A DNA stretch of 12,492 bases from Isohypsibius dastychi (GCA_034696485.1 JAQIWT010001105.1:1-12492), one strand, 5' to 3'; positions 1 to 9,285 are shown, counted from the first letter of the stretch. Notes: a model not told the origin generated them from the sequence alone. Numbers and translations are program-made.

Positions 1-1813
1 AACCAAGATGACTTCTTACAAATCTGACATCTGTATATGCACGCTCGCTTATAGGGAAGATTTAGTTCGGGGATCGTATGGAAACCAGTTTCCGGATGAA
101 GGTATTCCAGATGAAGAATCAGACGATGGCGAGTGGAAAAACTCTGCTTGCAGTCCCGACATTTGAAGAAAGATGACTCGTACTTTGTGTCGAAAATACG
201 TTTTGGGAGAGGCAGTGTTTTTTCGTGGTATCTGCCAATATGAAGTTTCCGGTCTCGCTCCATGGAGAAGACTTCGTCACAGTGCGAACATTTCAGGTCG
301 CCCTTCGAAAAAGATAACAAATAATAATAAAAGGAAACAAATGTAAAGACATTTTCACGGTCTGAAACACGTTTTTCAACTTTTTCCGGACTCAGTGAAA
401 TAAAATTATGTTCAAAGTCGGGTTAACGGATTTTAATTCAATTTTATTCAGAGCGAGCGGAACTAAAAATCCAATATCTAAACTCTTGAAAACAACCTCT
501 TTGGCAAATTCGGCGAGACAAAGTAACTAATTTAAAAAAATTTAAAAAATAAAATATCGATATTATTATATGAATAATAGTCATCAATATTCAACTGTCA
601 TTAGCTTAATAATTCAACTACAGTACAAAAAACATAAAATTTCTTATTAACAAAAGAGTTAACATAGCTCACGTCAGCTTACCCCAGTGTGTAAGGCCAT
701 ATGTCTTTTGAGGGTCACTTTCGAGTTGGTCGAATACTGGCAAACCGTGCAGAATAGTTTCTTTGAAGCGTGCACATGCTTCTGATGTTTCCGGACGCTG
801 ACAAACAACTGACCACAGAATCGGCATGGATATTTCCCAGCAACACGATGAGTCCGAAGATGTTCAGCGTAGTTCTTCGTGTCCTTCTCGCCGAATCGAA
901 CTTCGCAGCACGGACAGCTTAAATCCGGATCAGCTCTTTTCGCTCTTTTCGGTTTCGGCTCTTCCTTCAAATCATCAGCGCTTTTTTTCTTGTACTTCCC
1001 TCTCACTTTCCTCTTTTGGGATAGTACTGCATTCGGTTCTGCGGTCTCTTTTTCTTCAGCCATGTCGACCGAAAGTGCATCAGAAGATACGATCAGAAAT
1101 GACCTGAACATCTCCGCTGAACTGGACTCTGGCTGATCTTGAGACATAATTTCTGCTAGTGCGATATTTTCAACCGTTTCCGGTTCGGGAGATCCAGAGT
1201 TTCGCGCTGGGGAATAAAGGCGCAACTCTTCTCCAACGAGGATTTCTTTGATGACCGCGAAGTAAACGTTGTCTTCATACTGGAATGCAACGAGGTTTCC
1301 ATCGGTTCGGTTAGTGGCTTCACGAACAAATTTCATCCAGTTGTGAGATTCTTCGGAAAATTCAGCGGATCTGGAAACCGAAGAGAGCTCGGAAGATGAC
1401 GAATTTGGAAGATGGGTATGTGCGACAAATGGTCCAAAAACAGACCGGACCGGAATTCCAACACGGCTTTTCACAAACCTTCCTGGAAAACAGAACGTTT
1501 ACTGACAAAAAATAACGTTTTTGGGATCTGCATGAGATTGTGGATGTTCCAAACCTTGTTCATCAAATGCGAAATCAAGGAGCTCTGGCAGCGAAGCTGT
1601 TGATCTGACATGTGGGCAGGCATTTTGACGCGAAAATCCGTTGTGAGAGTGTGTTGAATCGAAAGAGCATTCACAGTCTGGTTGAGGAACGTAGAGTTTG
1701 TCGACAAAGTGAACGCAGGAACGAATACAGCATTCTTTCTCGAAGAAACTGAAATCCGAAGAGCAGGTGGGACACAGACTTGTAGAACTCAGATCTGAGC
1801 CCAGATAATCCAT
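1..1813 (-). CDS. PRDM-like PR/SET and C2H2 zinc-finger protein, gene A (3' end outside window)
   Basis: Predicted nuclear DNA- or chromatin-binding protein. Exons read on the minus strand: 1813-1555, 1482-683 and 302 to the edge; the introns (1554-1483, 682-303) are GT-AG and all phases join. The start is the ATG at 1813, giving MDYLGSDL. Residues 14-40 hold a Cys-rich module (CPTC, then ECCIRSCVHFV) resembling the PRDM7/9/11 pre-SET knuckle. The PR/SET core follows (SRVGIPVRSVFGPF, NWMKFVREA, NLVAFQY, VGEELRLY), then an acidic/basic linker with KRKVRGKYKKK, then fingers beginning CPCC, CRFC, CTVC, CSHC, CRDC and CQIC. About 453 residues are visible and the seventh finger lies outside. It is a close paralogue of gene D, and the frame is open throughout. 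It keeps a Tyr after EELRL, where PRDM9 has its WYG motif. Methyltransferase activity is not shown. Divergent from gene B. Confidence 0.85.
303..682 (-). other. Enlarged AT-rich intron 2 of gene A
   Basis: This intron separates fingers 1-3 from finger 4. The donor is GTAAGC just after the codons for HTG, and the acceptor is TTTTTCGAAG. The equivalent intron of paralogue D is 150 bp, so this one has about 230 bp extra. The extra part (roughly 420-620) is very A+T rich with short A and T runs. I see no terminal inverted repeat, ORF or RNA gene in it. Confidence 0.7.
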
Positions 1814-2426
1814 GTTTCTGTCAGGTCAAACTTTTCCGACATAGGTGGAGAGCCAAGTCAGAGTTATACGAACTGCATTCGGGAATAGGGATTTCATTCA
1901 TCTGCAAAACAAGTTTGCGTCGATCACTTCCAGTGGCGCATGAAGTCTGTTTATTGGGTAACCTCTCTCCCCCGTCTTCCGTGATGATATGAGGATACAA
2001 CTTGCCTTTTCTACCGTAGCGTAGCGAGCCTCGCCAGACCGGTTTCAGAGAGCTTAAGCTCTAGAAAAATAGCTTCTGGGAAAATTATCGATAGATGAAT
2101 CCGACAAATGAACGAACTTCTCCTGCCACATTCCCATAATTTTTCAATATTTACCGGCTTGAGCCAATTAAGAAACCTGAGAGCTATAGGTGAACCCTTA
2201 GAGTTATCTCCTACCCCAGCGTAGACATAAGGTATGCCCCTTGAACATCTACCCGTTTCCCAGAGTTGTATACGCCAGTGATCCGTCATCACAAAAACCA
2301 CAACAAAGCGAGTGATAAAATAAAATAAAACTGAAGTTGAACTGAAATGGCAGTGCAGACTAACTTGCAAATATAACAGACTTGTAAAACCCCAATATCA
2401 TTTGATTTGAGCCACGCGAATTTTAG
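1814..2426. promoter_or_regulatory. Divergent intergenic region between genes A and B
   Basis: This stretch lies between the start of A (minus) and the first recognisable exon of B (plus), so it must hold the promoter and 5' UTR of A and probably upstream exon(s) or UTR of B. It ends in an acceptor-like TTTTAG at 2421-2426, in the same place as in C and E. It contains a perfect 14-bp palindrome at 2049-2062 (AGAGCTTAAGCTCT). A CAGTGGCG-led block at 1931 has a counterpart between D and E. I see no clear TATA box and no convincing ORF. Confidence 0.45.
1928..1981 (+). repeat. CAGTGGCG-led block shared with the D/E intergenic region
   Basis: The block starts TTCCAGTGGCG, continues through GTTTATT-GGGT and ends in a pyrimidine-rich CCCC..TTCC stretch. 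The same order of elements occurs at 9286-9336 with small gaps. It may be a conserved part of a duplicated divergent promoter, or the terminus of a hAT-like element, since CAGTGGCG is a common start of such termini. The eight bases in front differ between the two copies, which would suit separate insertions. No second terminus was found. Confidence 0.4.
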
Positions 2427-2693
2427 ATGGCATCCAGGGAGATGTGCGATACAAATCTCTCCATTCGTTGCCCCACTTGTTTATCGAATCTGGATTCATC
2501 AGTTCATAAAGAATGCTGCATTCGTTCCTGTGTTCATTTTGTGGATAAACTTTTCATTCCTGCAGACTGTGACTGCGTACCGGAATCAGCTTCATTCCAA
2601 AATGGACCATCTCGACAACATGCATGCCCTGCCCTCACTTCCAATCAACAGCCTCTCTCCCTGAACTCCTCGATTTTGGTTATAATGAAAATG
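2427..2693 (+). pseudogene. Gene B knuckle exon, out of frame with the SET exon
   Basis: This exon begins right after an acceptor (TTTTAG), 15 nt before an ATG at 2442, exactly as in C and E. It encodes the Cys-rich pre-SET module (RCPTCLSN, KECCIRSCVHFVDKLFIP). Compared with E it has one extra codon (a second Ser in LDSSVH) plus a 5-bp tandem duplication, TGCCC twice, at about 2625-2634. The duplication shifts the frame: translation from 2427 or 2442 leaves the conserved HFQSTASLPELLDFG frame and, after splicing at 2694, stops at once in exon 2 (KES-stop). The original frame remains open after the duplication, so this is a single recent lesion or an assembly error. Confidence 0.7.
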
Positions 2694-4397
2694 GTAAAAT
2701 TCTTTCCTCGTTTATTTCCACGCATTCTCTTGGATGCTTTCTGTTACTCTTTTACATTTGATGCTGATGTTGCTTTTCAGAAAGAATCGTGATAAGCCGA
2801 GTCGGAATTTCGGTCCGCTCGGTTTTCGGCCCTCTCATCGGACATCACGATGGCATCTCCAGTTCCCAAAAAGATCCAACCGGAAGTGTTCTCAAATGTC
2901 AGCCGGAAGTGCATGATAATATTTCGAACTGGATGAAATTCATTCGACAAGCTCCAACCTGCGACGAGCAGAATCTCTCAGTATTTCGTTATGAAGGAGC
3001 CGTTTATTTGGTTGTCATCAGAGAGATTTCGGTCGGGGAAGAACTTCGAGTTGGAATGCCAGAAAATGACCCATCGCATTCAGCCAGCGACAACAATGCC
3101 CTTCTAGAACCAATGGGAGAAAGTTGGGCACTCGAAGTTGAGATTGATGATGCTGTAAAAATTCCACTTCCGGTCCGACTAGATTCGGGCAGGAACAGAA
3201 AAGTTCGGAAAGCGGAGATCAGTTTTGAAGGCGTTCCTGATCGGCGCAGAAGCTCCAGAGTTGCAACAAGCACAAAAAAAAGAGAGGAGCGTGAAACTGA
3301 ATCGGGAAGTGAAATTAGGAAGGGTCTACCGGAAGTGGGTTGTGACCTTTTGGAACGATTGGATGTCGCTGGTACATCATCCAGTTTTCAGAGATCAAAA
3401 TCTAAGCTCCCAAAACTTTCCCGGAAATCCAGGAAAACCAAGATTTCCACCAAATCAACGAAAACAACAGCACCAGAGAACAATTTGAAGCAGTACAGAT
3501 CGCATGATTGTCCCTGTTGTGATGCGAAATTTTTGATTCGGGCTGAATTCGAGGAGCATATCCTGACCCATAGTGTCGACGGTAAATTTCCTTGTCGGGT
3601 TTGTGGGAAGTTGTTATCGAGCATTCCGTCACTTCGGAGGCATATGAGCACTGAGCATGGGGGTCAGAAGGTTTACTGTGACAAATGCCAGTGGGTCGGA
3701 AAGGCCAAGATCAGTCTACAGGATCATCTCAGGACGAAACATGGCAAGGTTTGAGAACATGAAACTCAATTACAGTTCATGGATTTAGAGTGATGGTTCT
3801 GTTGCAGATTGTTCTCCGGAAATGCCCCCATTGTGAAAAAATGTTCGAACGACCGGATAGAATGAGGCTGCATATAGCTCGGTTTCATGATAGAGAGATT
3901 CCATGGAGACCTAAGAGGGTACGTTGGTGTGATGCCAGCCTAAGTAGCTGGGAGTCTCTGTTGAATTACTTATCTAGAATGGAAAGACAATATTTTTGTT
4001 GCAGATCATCGATACCAGTTACGAAGCGTCCTTCTATAAGTGTCGAGTTTGTAAACTTGCATTGGTCAGAAGAAATGATCTGATCGACCATCTGAACGCA
4101 CATCATCCGGATACTGGCCATCATACCATACCGGAACTGTGTCTTCCTTACAAGAAAATCACCAGATACTCATGTGGATCATGTGTCAGGACGGCGTTTT
4201 CAGAAGATATAATCCGCAAGCACTACGATGAGAAACACAAGGATGATGCGGATTTCAAGATGACGACGTTTATTATCAGCGGATATGTCTGTGAGATTTG
4301 CGAGATGCCATTTGCTGGAGGAAAGTGTTTTATGAGCCATGTCCGAAGTTGTCATCCGGAATATGTCAAAGTTCTGAGGATGGACAGTTTGGAATAG
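2624..4397 (+). CDS. PRDM-like PR/SET and C2H2 zinc-finger protein, gene B (knuckle lost from frame)
   Basis: Exons 2624-2693, 2781-3748, 3808-3918 and 4005-4397; introns of 87, 59 and 86 bp are GT-AG and all phases agree. The ATG at 2624 is my choice because it is the only Met in frame with the SET exon upstream of the SET core; it gives about 513 residues starting MPCPHFQST. Next come the PR/SET core (SRVGISVRSVFGP, NWMKFIRQA, EQNLSVFRY, VGEELRVG), a basic Ser/Lys-rich linker, and fingers starting CPCC, CRVC, CDKC, CPHC, CRVC, CGSC and CEIC. The position of the PRDM9 WYG motif reads VGMP, without the Tyr. The product is probably nuclear. It could equally be a recent pseudogene whose knuckle exon is frameshifted. 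Paralogue of E, divergent from A. Confidence 0.75.
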
Positions 4398-4538
4398 CTG
4401 CTAATCAAGGAAACATTCCCGCTCTGGCATGACCTTTGATTTTTGTATCATGTCTGTGGATGGAGATACAGGCAGCTTCATGTGAATATTGCTTGCTTCT
4501 TTAAACTTTGTTACCGGGCTTGTTTCATTCGAAATAAA
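4398..4538 (+). terminator. Gene B 3' UTR with poly(A) signal
   Basis: From the TAG stop the sequence stays alignable with the region after gene E (CTGCT.ATCAA, AACATTCCCG, GGC.GCTTCATGT), ending in AATAAA at 4533-4538. The AATAAA of E at 12281-12286 is in the equivalent place. The duplication therefore covered the 3' UTR. A second AATAAA occurs at 4649-4654. Confidence 0.65.
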
Positions 4539-4787
4539 TACTCGGTTACTTCTCTTTCGCAGTTCGCCTAAGAAATCAAATGCATACAGTACGCGGACCC
4601 TATCAGCCTTCGATGCGGTGGGTGGCTCCCTCTGTTGGGTGTTATGCGAATAAATCTCAGAAAACCAAAACAAACAGAGTCAGTGACGAAATGGAAATGC
4701 AAATGAAAAGTACCCGTACTAAACCTCGCTACTGACTGAATTCAGGATAAACTGGAACATCGTTCGATTTCAGCAACAAACATTTAG
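4539..4787. other. Spacer between gene B and copy C
   Basis: I see no ORF worth reporting. The stretch ends with intron-like sequence and an acceptor-like CATTTAG at 4781-4787, placed 15 nt before the ATG of C. This implies that C once had, or still has, an upstream exon somewhere in or before this spacer. Confidence 0.4.
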
Positions 4788-5334
4788 GTTCCCTTCGGAA
4801 ATATGCAAGGTTTACATCTCTCCAATCGTTGCCCCACTTGTTCATCGTATCTGGATTCTGTTCACAAAGAATGCTGCATTCGCTCTTGCGTCCATTTTGT
4901 GGATAAACTTTTTATTCCTTCAGATTGTGACTGTGCTCCGGAATCAGCTTCATTTCAAAATGGACCTTCTCGGCAACACGCATGTCCCCATTTCCAATCA
5001 ACAGCTTCTCTCCCTGAACTTCTCGATTTCGGTTCTGATAGAAATGGTAAAATACCTTCCACGTTTGTTCCGACTCATTCATTTCGACACTTTTTCTTGC
5101 TGCTATTATTTTTCTCTTTTACATTTAGTTGCGTTTTAGAAAGAATCGTGATAAGCCGAGTCGGAATTCCGGTCCGCTCGATTTTTGGACCTCTGACAGG
5201 ACATCGTGATTCCATCTGCACTCTGCAGATCCCAGCAATATCCAACCGGAAGTGTCTTCAAATGCCAGCCGGAAGTGCATGATTATATTTCCAACTGGAT
5301 GAAATTCGTGCGTGAAGCTAGCTCCAACCTTCGG
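4788..5334 (+). pseudogene. Truncated PRDM-like copy C (knuckle exon and broken SET exon)
   Basis: Exon 1 (4788-5046, ATG at 4803) is fully open and encodes the intact Cys-rich module (NRCPTCSSYL, KECCIRSCVHFVDKLFIP) and the SLPELLDFG connector. It ends in the family's phase-1 donor GTAAAATAC. A 93-bp intron leads to the SET exon at 5140. That exon starts normally (ERIVISRVGIPVRSIFGPLTG) but has 7 extra nucleotides around 5213-5232 relative to E. The frame shifts and reaches TGA at 5280-5282. In the other frame the remnant NWMKFVREA is still visible, and homology ends near 5334 at CTTCG-GTGAG. No fingers follow. It is a broken copy, unless exon 1 is used by the downstream gene through splicing that skips the SET remnant. 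Confidence 0.7.
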
Positions 5335-5440
5335 TGAGAGAAAACAAGAACCTGATTTGTTCAGAATGAACCGCGTTATAATTCCAGGGTTTTTAACCTC
5401 TTTGCTTTGTGACCTTTTGTGAACCAGTCTTCAAATTTAG

Positions 5441-7183
5441 ATCTCATTGACAAGAATTCGGAATTGGTTAAATCATCTGAGGATTTGGCGGTCGACTGCA
5501 CAATTTTGGCATCAAGTCCAAGGTGAGTTTTTCATGGGTTGAGGAGAGAAACTGCGGATCGGATAAAAACAACCGGAAACGGATTGGTGCATTTGTCGTT
5601 TTTTTTCACTTGGGAGTTCAAAATGTTCGCACTCACGGTTCATTTCGTTTTCCTTTAATTTTTTAATTGTTTTTTCAGAAAAAGGCCAGTTGACGGGAGC
5701 AATGTGGATGGTGAAATACCGGAGTGTGATCCGAATAATCCGGGCCCAACGTGAGTACCATGAGATTGATCTCATCGAATATTCGATTGTTTAGTTCGAG
5801 AATTCGAACGTGGTGGAAAAGTTGAATTGATTTCGAATTTCTGAATTTTCCGCTTACTATTTTGAACATAAATCGAATAATTAAACTGGGATTTCACAGA
5901 AAATTTGATTAATTGGAATAAACAGTACGATTTAGTTTCTGATATTTATTCTGCTTTTCATTTTGATAATCCAGTTCAGTAGAGTTTGTTTTCCAGGCTT
6001 CTGAGTGTTCTTCGGACGCTAGAATGGGTTCCGTTTACCTACGAGGAAAAAATTCTCGACTGCGTTCAGAATGTTCGTGAATATCTGGTAACCTGCCGTT
6101 TTGGTCCGCCGGAAGAGCCGACAAAGCATGCTATCAAGGGACAAGCACGTTTACAGAAGGATGCCAAGGAGGATGCGTTGAGACGCGCGTACGCATTTTT
6201 GAAGGAGACCGATGAGATTGTCCAATTATGGAAATTAAAAACGAGAAAGAGACACAAAGCAGCTGTTCCTGAAGATAAAGTATGTTCTAAAATACCCTTG
6301 TCAAACCTTCTTACTCTGAACCGGAAAACTTCTATTTCCTGCATGTATTTCCTAGAATTAGCACCTTAACATTGAATAGAATCAGTTGTTAATCAAATTA
6401 TTACCCAGCCTGAACTGATGACCTTATTTCCGTTCCAAGAATTATGTTTAGATGTTTTCGCAAACTGAAGGTTGCAATTTTGAAATTTATTTGGTGACCA
6501 AATCTGTCGTTTAATAACCTGTTCAATATCTTATTTCTTGTGTTGTTGGTTTCTCGTCATTCGGATACTAGAACTACTCATTTTTTCGTTTTTATCAGTT
6601 TTCGTGTTCTGTCCGAAGATATCAGGGTCAAGTTTAGTTCGGCATTTATTCCTGCTTGTTCTTGTTTGAATAAAACCCTGATTTGCTTTAATTTTAGGTT
6701 TAAGTGGAAGCGGCCATTCACGTCGATTCTGCCGCTGATGACGAGCTACAAGACCAGCTTACATCCCTCCAAAAGATCAGTGATCCAGTTCAAGATATGG
6801 AAGCTCGTCTGTTTATCACATTGCGTCATATCAAGAAGTTCGCTAGGGACGCCTTGAAGTTTTACCTTGGCCCTGAAACCAACGGAAATGAGCAGTCTAG
6901 TGGGCACTTTATGGAAAGTTTCACGGTTTTGCGTGTTGTTGCCCGGAAATTTTCAGCCTTGAATATGGCAGTCAAGTGTGAAGAAGAGCCTGATAATGAA
7001 CAGGGTGAGAAATCGGTGAATGTGGAGATCAACTGGAAGGAAGAAATCAGTGGATTCCCGCGACAGCTTGTCTTTCCGGCTACCGGTTCGACTTTCAGTC
7101 AAGCCAGGAACGAAGCGGCTTTTGAGTTCTTTTTACATTTCGGAATTCGTGATGACGAGTTCCAGATTCCGACTTTGTTGTGA
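5441..7183 (+). CDS. Multi-exon protein, unrecognised; weak dsRBD-like segments
   Basis: Predicted exons are 5441-5522, 5679-5750, 5997-6279 and a last coding block of about 6705-7183. The first three join in phase (82, 72 and 283 nt) with good GT and CAG sites. The last block is clearly coding (stop TGA 7181-7183), but the best acceptor, TTTTAG at 6697, gives an in-frame GTT-TAA, so its 5' boundary is unresolved. Two segments have a dsRBD-like tail: REYLVTCRF then KDAKEDALRRAYAFLKE, and INWKEEISGFPRQL then SQARNEAAFEFFLHFG. These resemble the beta strands and the K-AK-AA-L helix of dsRBDs, but the match is too weak for a firm call. No start codon is visible for exon 1; it needs a phase-1 exon upstream, which C exon 1 supplies. 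The long 424-bp region 6280-6703 shows nothing else recognisable. Confidence 0.55.
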
Positions 7184-7379
7184 TTGCTTCCTTTCGGAAT
7201 TTCTTTCTTCGGGCTTCTCGTATCGGCCGAGATTTGAATCTGAAGTACCTTGGTTTCGGCCGTCGGAACAACAACAGTTGTAATCCAAATGAATTTTTCT
7301 GTGTACATATCACCAACAAGAACAGGTTCCGAAATGAGGTTTTATAGCTCTCCGGAAAACTCTGATTACACTACATCCA
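7184..7379. other. Convergent 3' spacer
   Basis: This spacer lies between the stop of the plus-strand dsRBD-like gene and the stop of gene D on the minus strand, so it must hold both 3' UTRs. I find no canonical AATAAA on the plus strand and none on the minus strand; TATAAA on the minus strand near 7345 is the nearest variant for D. Confidence 0.4.
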
Positions 7380-9185
7380 CTAATCCGAATCAAGCAGTCT
7401 CAAAACTTTCGCGTACTCTGGATGATGGCATTTAACATGAACAGCAAAACATTTGCCGCCGCTGAATGGTGCTTCACACATTTCACATATGTAAGCACTA
7501 GCTGTTTCTTTCTTAATCTCATTCCCGATTAGTCCAGCGTCGTCTCCAAGCTGATCTCCGTGCATCTTCTCCACATGATCTCGAACCGTCGATTCTAACC
7601 AAGATGACTTCTTACAAATCTGACATCTGTATATGCACGCTCGCTTATAGGGAAGATTTAGTTCGGGGATCGTGTGGAAGCCTGTTTCCGGATGGAGGTA
7701 TTCCAGATGAAGAATCAGACGATGACGAGTGGAAAAACTCTGCTTGCAATCGCGACATTTGAAGAATGACGATTCGTACTTTGTGTCGAAGATACGTTTG
7801 GGGAGAGGCAGTGTTTTTTCGTGGTATCTGCCAATATGTAGTTTCCGGTCTCGCTCCATGGAGAAAACTTCGTCACAGTGTGAACATTTCAGGTCACCCT
7901 TCGAACGACATAACGAATGTAAAAAAACATAACAAATAATAATTAAACAATTTATATGAAACATGACAAATGTAAATGTAATTAATTTCAATTACTGTCT
8001 AATTAATTCATATTTTACTAACCAACGAGTTAAAATAGCACAGCTCACCCCAGTGTGTAAAGCCACGTGTCTTTTTAGGGTCACTTTCGAGTTGGTCGAA
8101 TAATCGCAAACCGTGCAAAATAGCTTCTTTGCCGCATGCACATGTTTCTGATGATTCCGGACGCTGACAAACAACTGACCGCAGAACCGGCATGGATATT
8201 TCCCAGCGACACGATGAGTCCGAAGATGATCAGCGTAGTTTTTCTTGTCCTTCACGCCGATTCGAACTTCGCAGCAAGGACAACCCGAATCAGGATCAGC
8301 TCTTTTGGATCTTTCCCGTTTCGGCTCTTCCTTCAGATTATCGGCGCTTTTTTTCTTGCACATTCCTTTACCTCTTCCTTTCTGTGAAAGTGTTGCACTA
8401 GGGCTTGCGGTTATCTTCTCTTCAGCAACGTCGACCAGAAGTGCATCTGATGATGCGATCGGAAATGACCCGGACATTTCCGCTGAACTGGACTCTGGCT
8501 GATCTTGAAAGACAATTTCTGCTAGTGCGATATTTTCGACCGTTTCCGGTTCGAGAGATCCAGAGTTTCGCGATGGGGAATGAAGACGCAACTCTTCTCC
8601 AACGAGGATTTCTTCGATGACTGCGAAGTAAACGTCGTTTTCATACTGGAATGCAACGAGGTTTCCATCGGTTCGGCTAGTGGTCTCACGAACAAATTTC
8701 ATCCAGTTATAAGATTCTTCAGAGAATTCAGCGGATCCGGAAACCGAAGAGAGCTCTGAAGATGACGAATTTGGGAGATGAGTATGTGCGACAAATGGTC
8801 CAAAAACAGACCGGACCGGGATTCCAACACGGCTTTTCACAAACCTTCCTGGAAAACAGAATGTTGAGTCACAAGAAAACGACGTCTTTTTGGGAACTGC
8901 ATGTGATTATAGATGTTTCGAACCTTGTTCATCAAATGCGAAATCAAGGAGATCTGGCAGCGAAGCTGTTGATCTGACATGTGAGCAGGCATTTTGCCGC
9001 GACAGTCCGTTTTGAGAGTGTGTCGTTGAATCAAAAACGCATCCACAGTTTGGTTGAGGCACGTAGAGTTTGTCGACAAAGTGAAAGCAGGAACTAATAC
9101 AGCATTCTTTCCCGAAAGAACTGAAATCCGAATAGCAGGTGGGACACAAACTGATGGAACTGGATTTCGAGGACAGGTAATCCAT
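7380..9185 (-). CDS. PRDM-like PR/SET and C2H2 zinc-finger protein, gene D (complete)
   Basis: Exons on the minus strand: 9185-8924, 8848-8049 and 7898-7380, with introns of 75 and 150 bp; phases 1 and 0 join cleanly to give 526 residues. Starting at MDYLSSKS, residues 14-40 form the Cys-rich module (CPTC, ECCISSCFHFV), similar to the PRDM7/9/11 knuckle. SLPDLLDF follows. Residues about 88-177 are the PR/SET core (SRVGIPVRSVFGPF, NWMKFVRE, NLVAFQY, VGEELRL), then a linker with KGRGKGMCKKK and KRERSKR. Seven fingers start CPCC (near 277), CRFC (307), CTVC (332), CSHC (359), CRDC, CQIC and CEMC. The residue after EELRL is His where A has Tyr. There is no intron between fingers 4 and 5, unlike B and E. 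It is expected to act in the nucleus; whether the SET domain is catalytic is unknown. Divergent from E. Confidence 0.88.
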
Positions 9186-9285
9186 AATTGCGTTAGCCTT
9201 TCTCCAGACATAAAGTGGTAAAATTGAAGTTGGAGGGAAGTTAGATCCTCATCAAAATCAAACGAACTAATTAGTACGTTTTTAA

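Noticed and set aside
879-1136. Plus-strand ORF antisense to gene A, with a same-length counterpart at 8245-8502 antisense to D
   Set aside because: Its conservation follows from the strongly conserved coding frame on the other strand. It has no domain and no gene-like context.
2011-2370. Minus-strand ORF of 119 codons between A and B
   Set aside because: No recognisable domain, low-complexity hydrophobic start and no paralogous counterpart in the D/E interval.
2694-2780. Possible functional meaning of the knuckle/SET intron being a multiple of 3 in B, C and E (87, 93, 78 bp)
   Set aside because: A (72 bp) and D (75 bp) also fit, but B has in-frame stops and the chance of short introns sharing this property is not small. 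No retained-intron function is evident.
4401-4673. Minus-strand ORF of 90 codons downstream of B
   Set aside because: It lies over the 3' UTR that is conserved with E, and has no domain or supporting homologue in the window.
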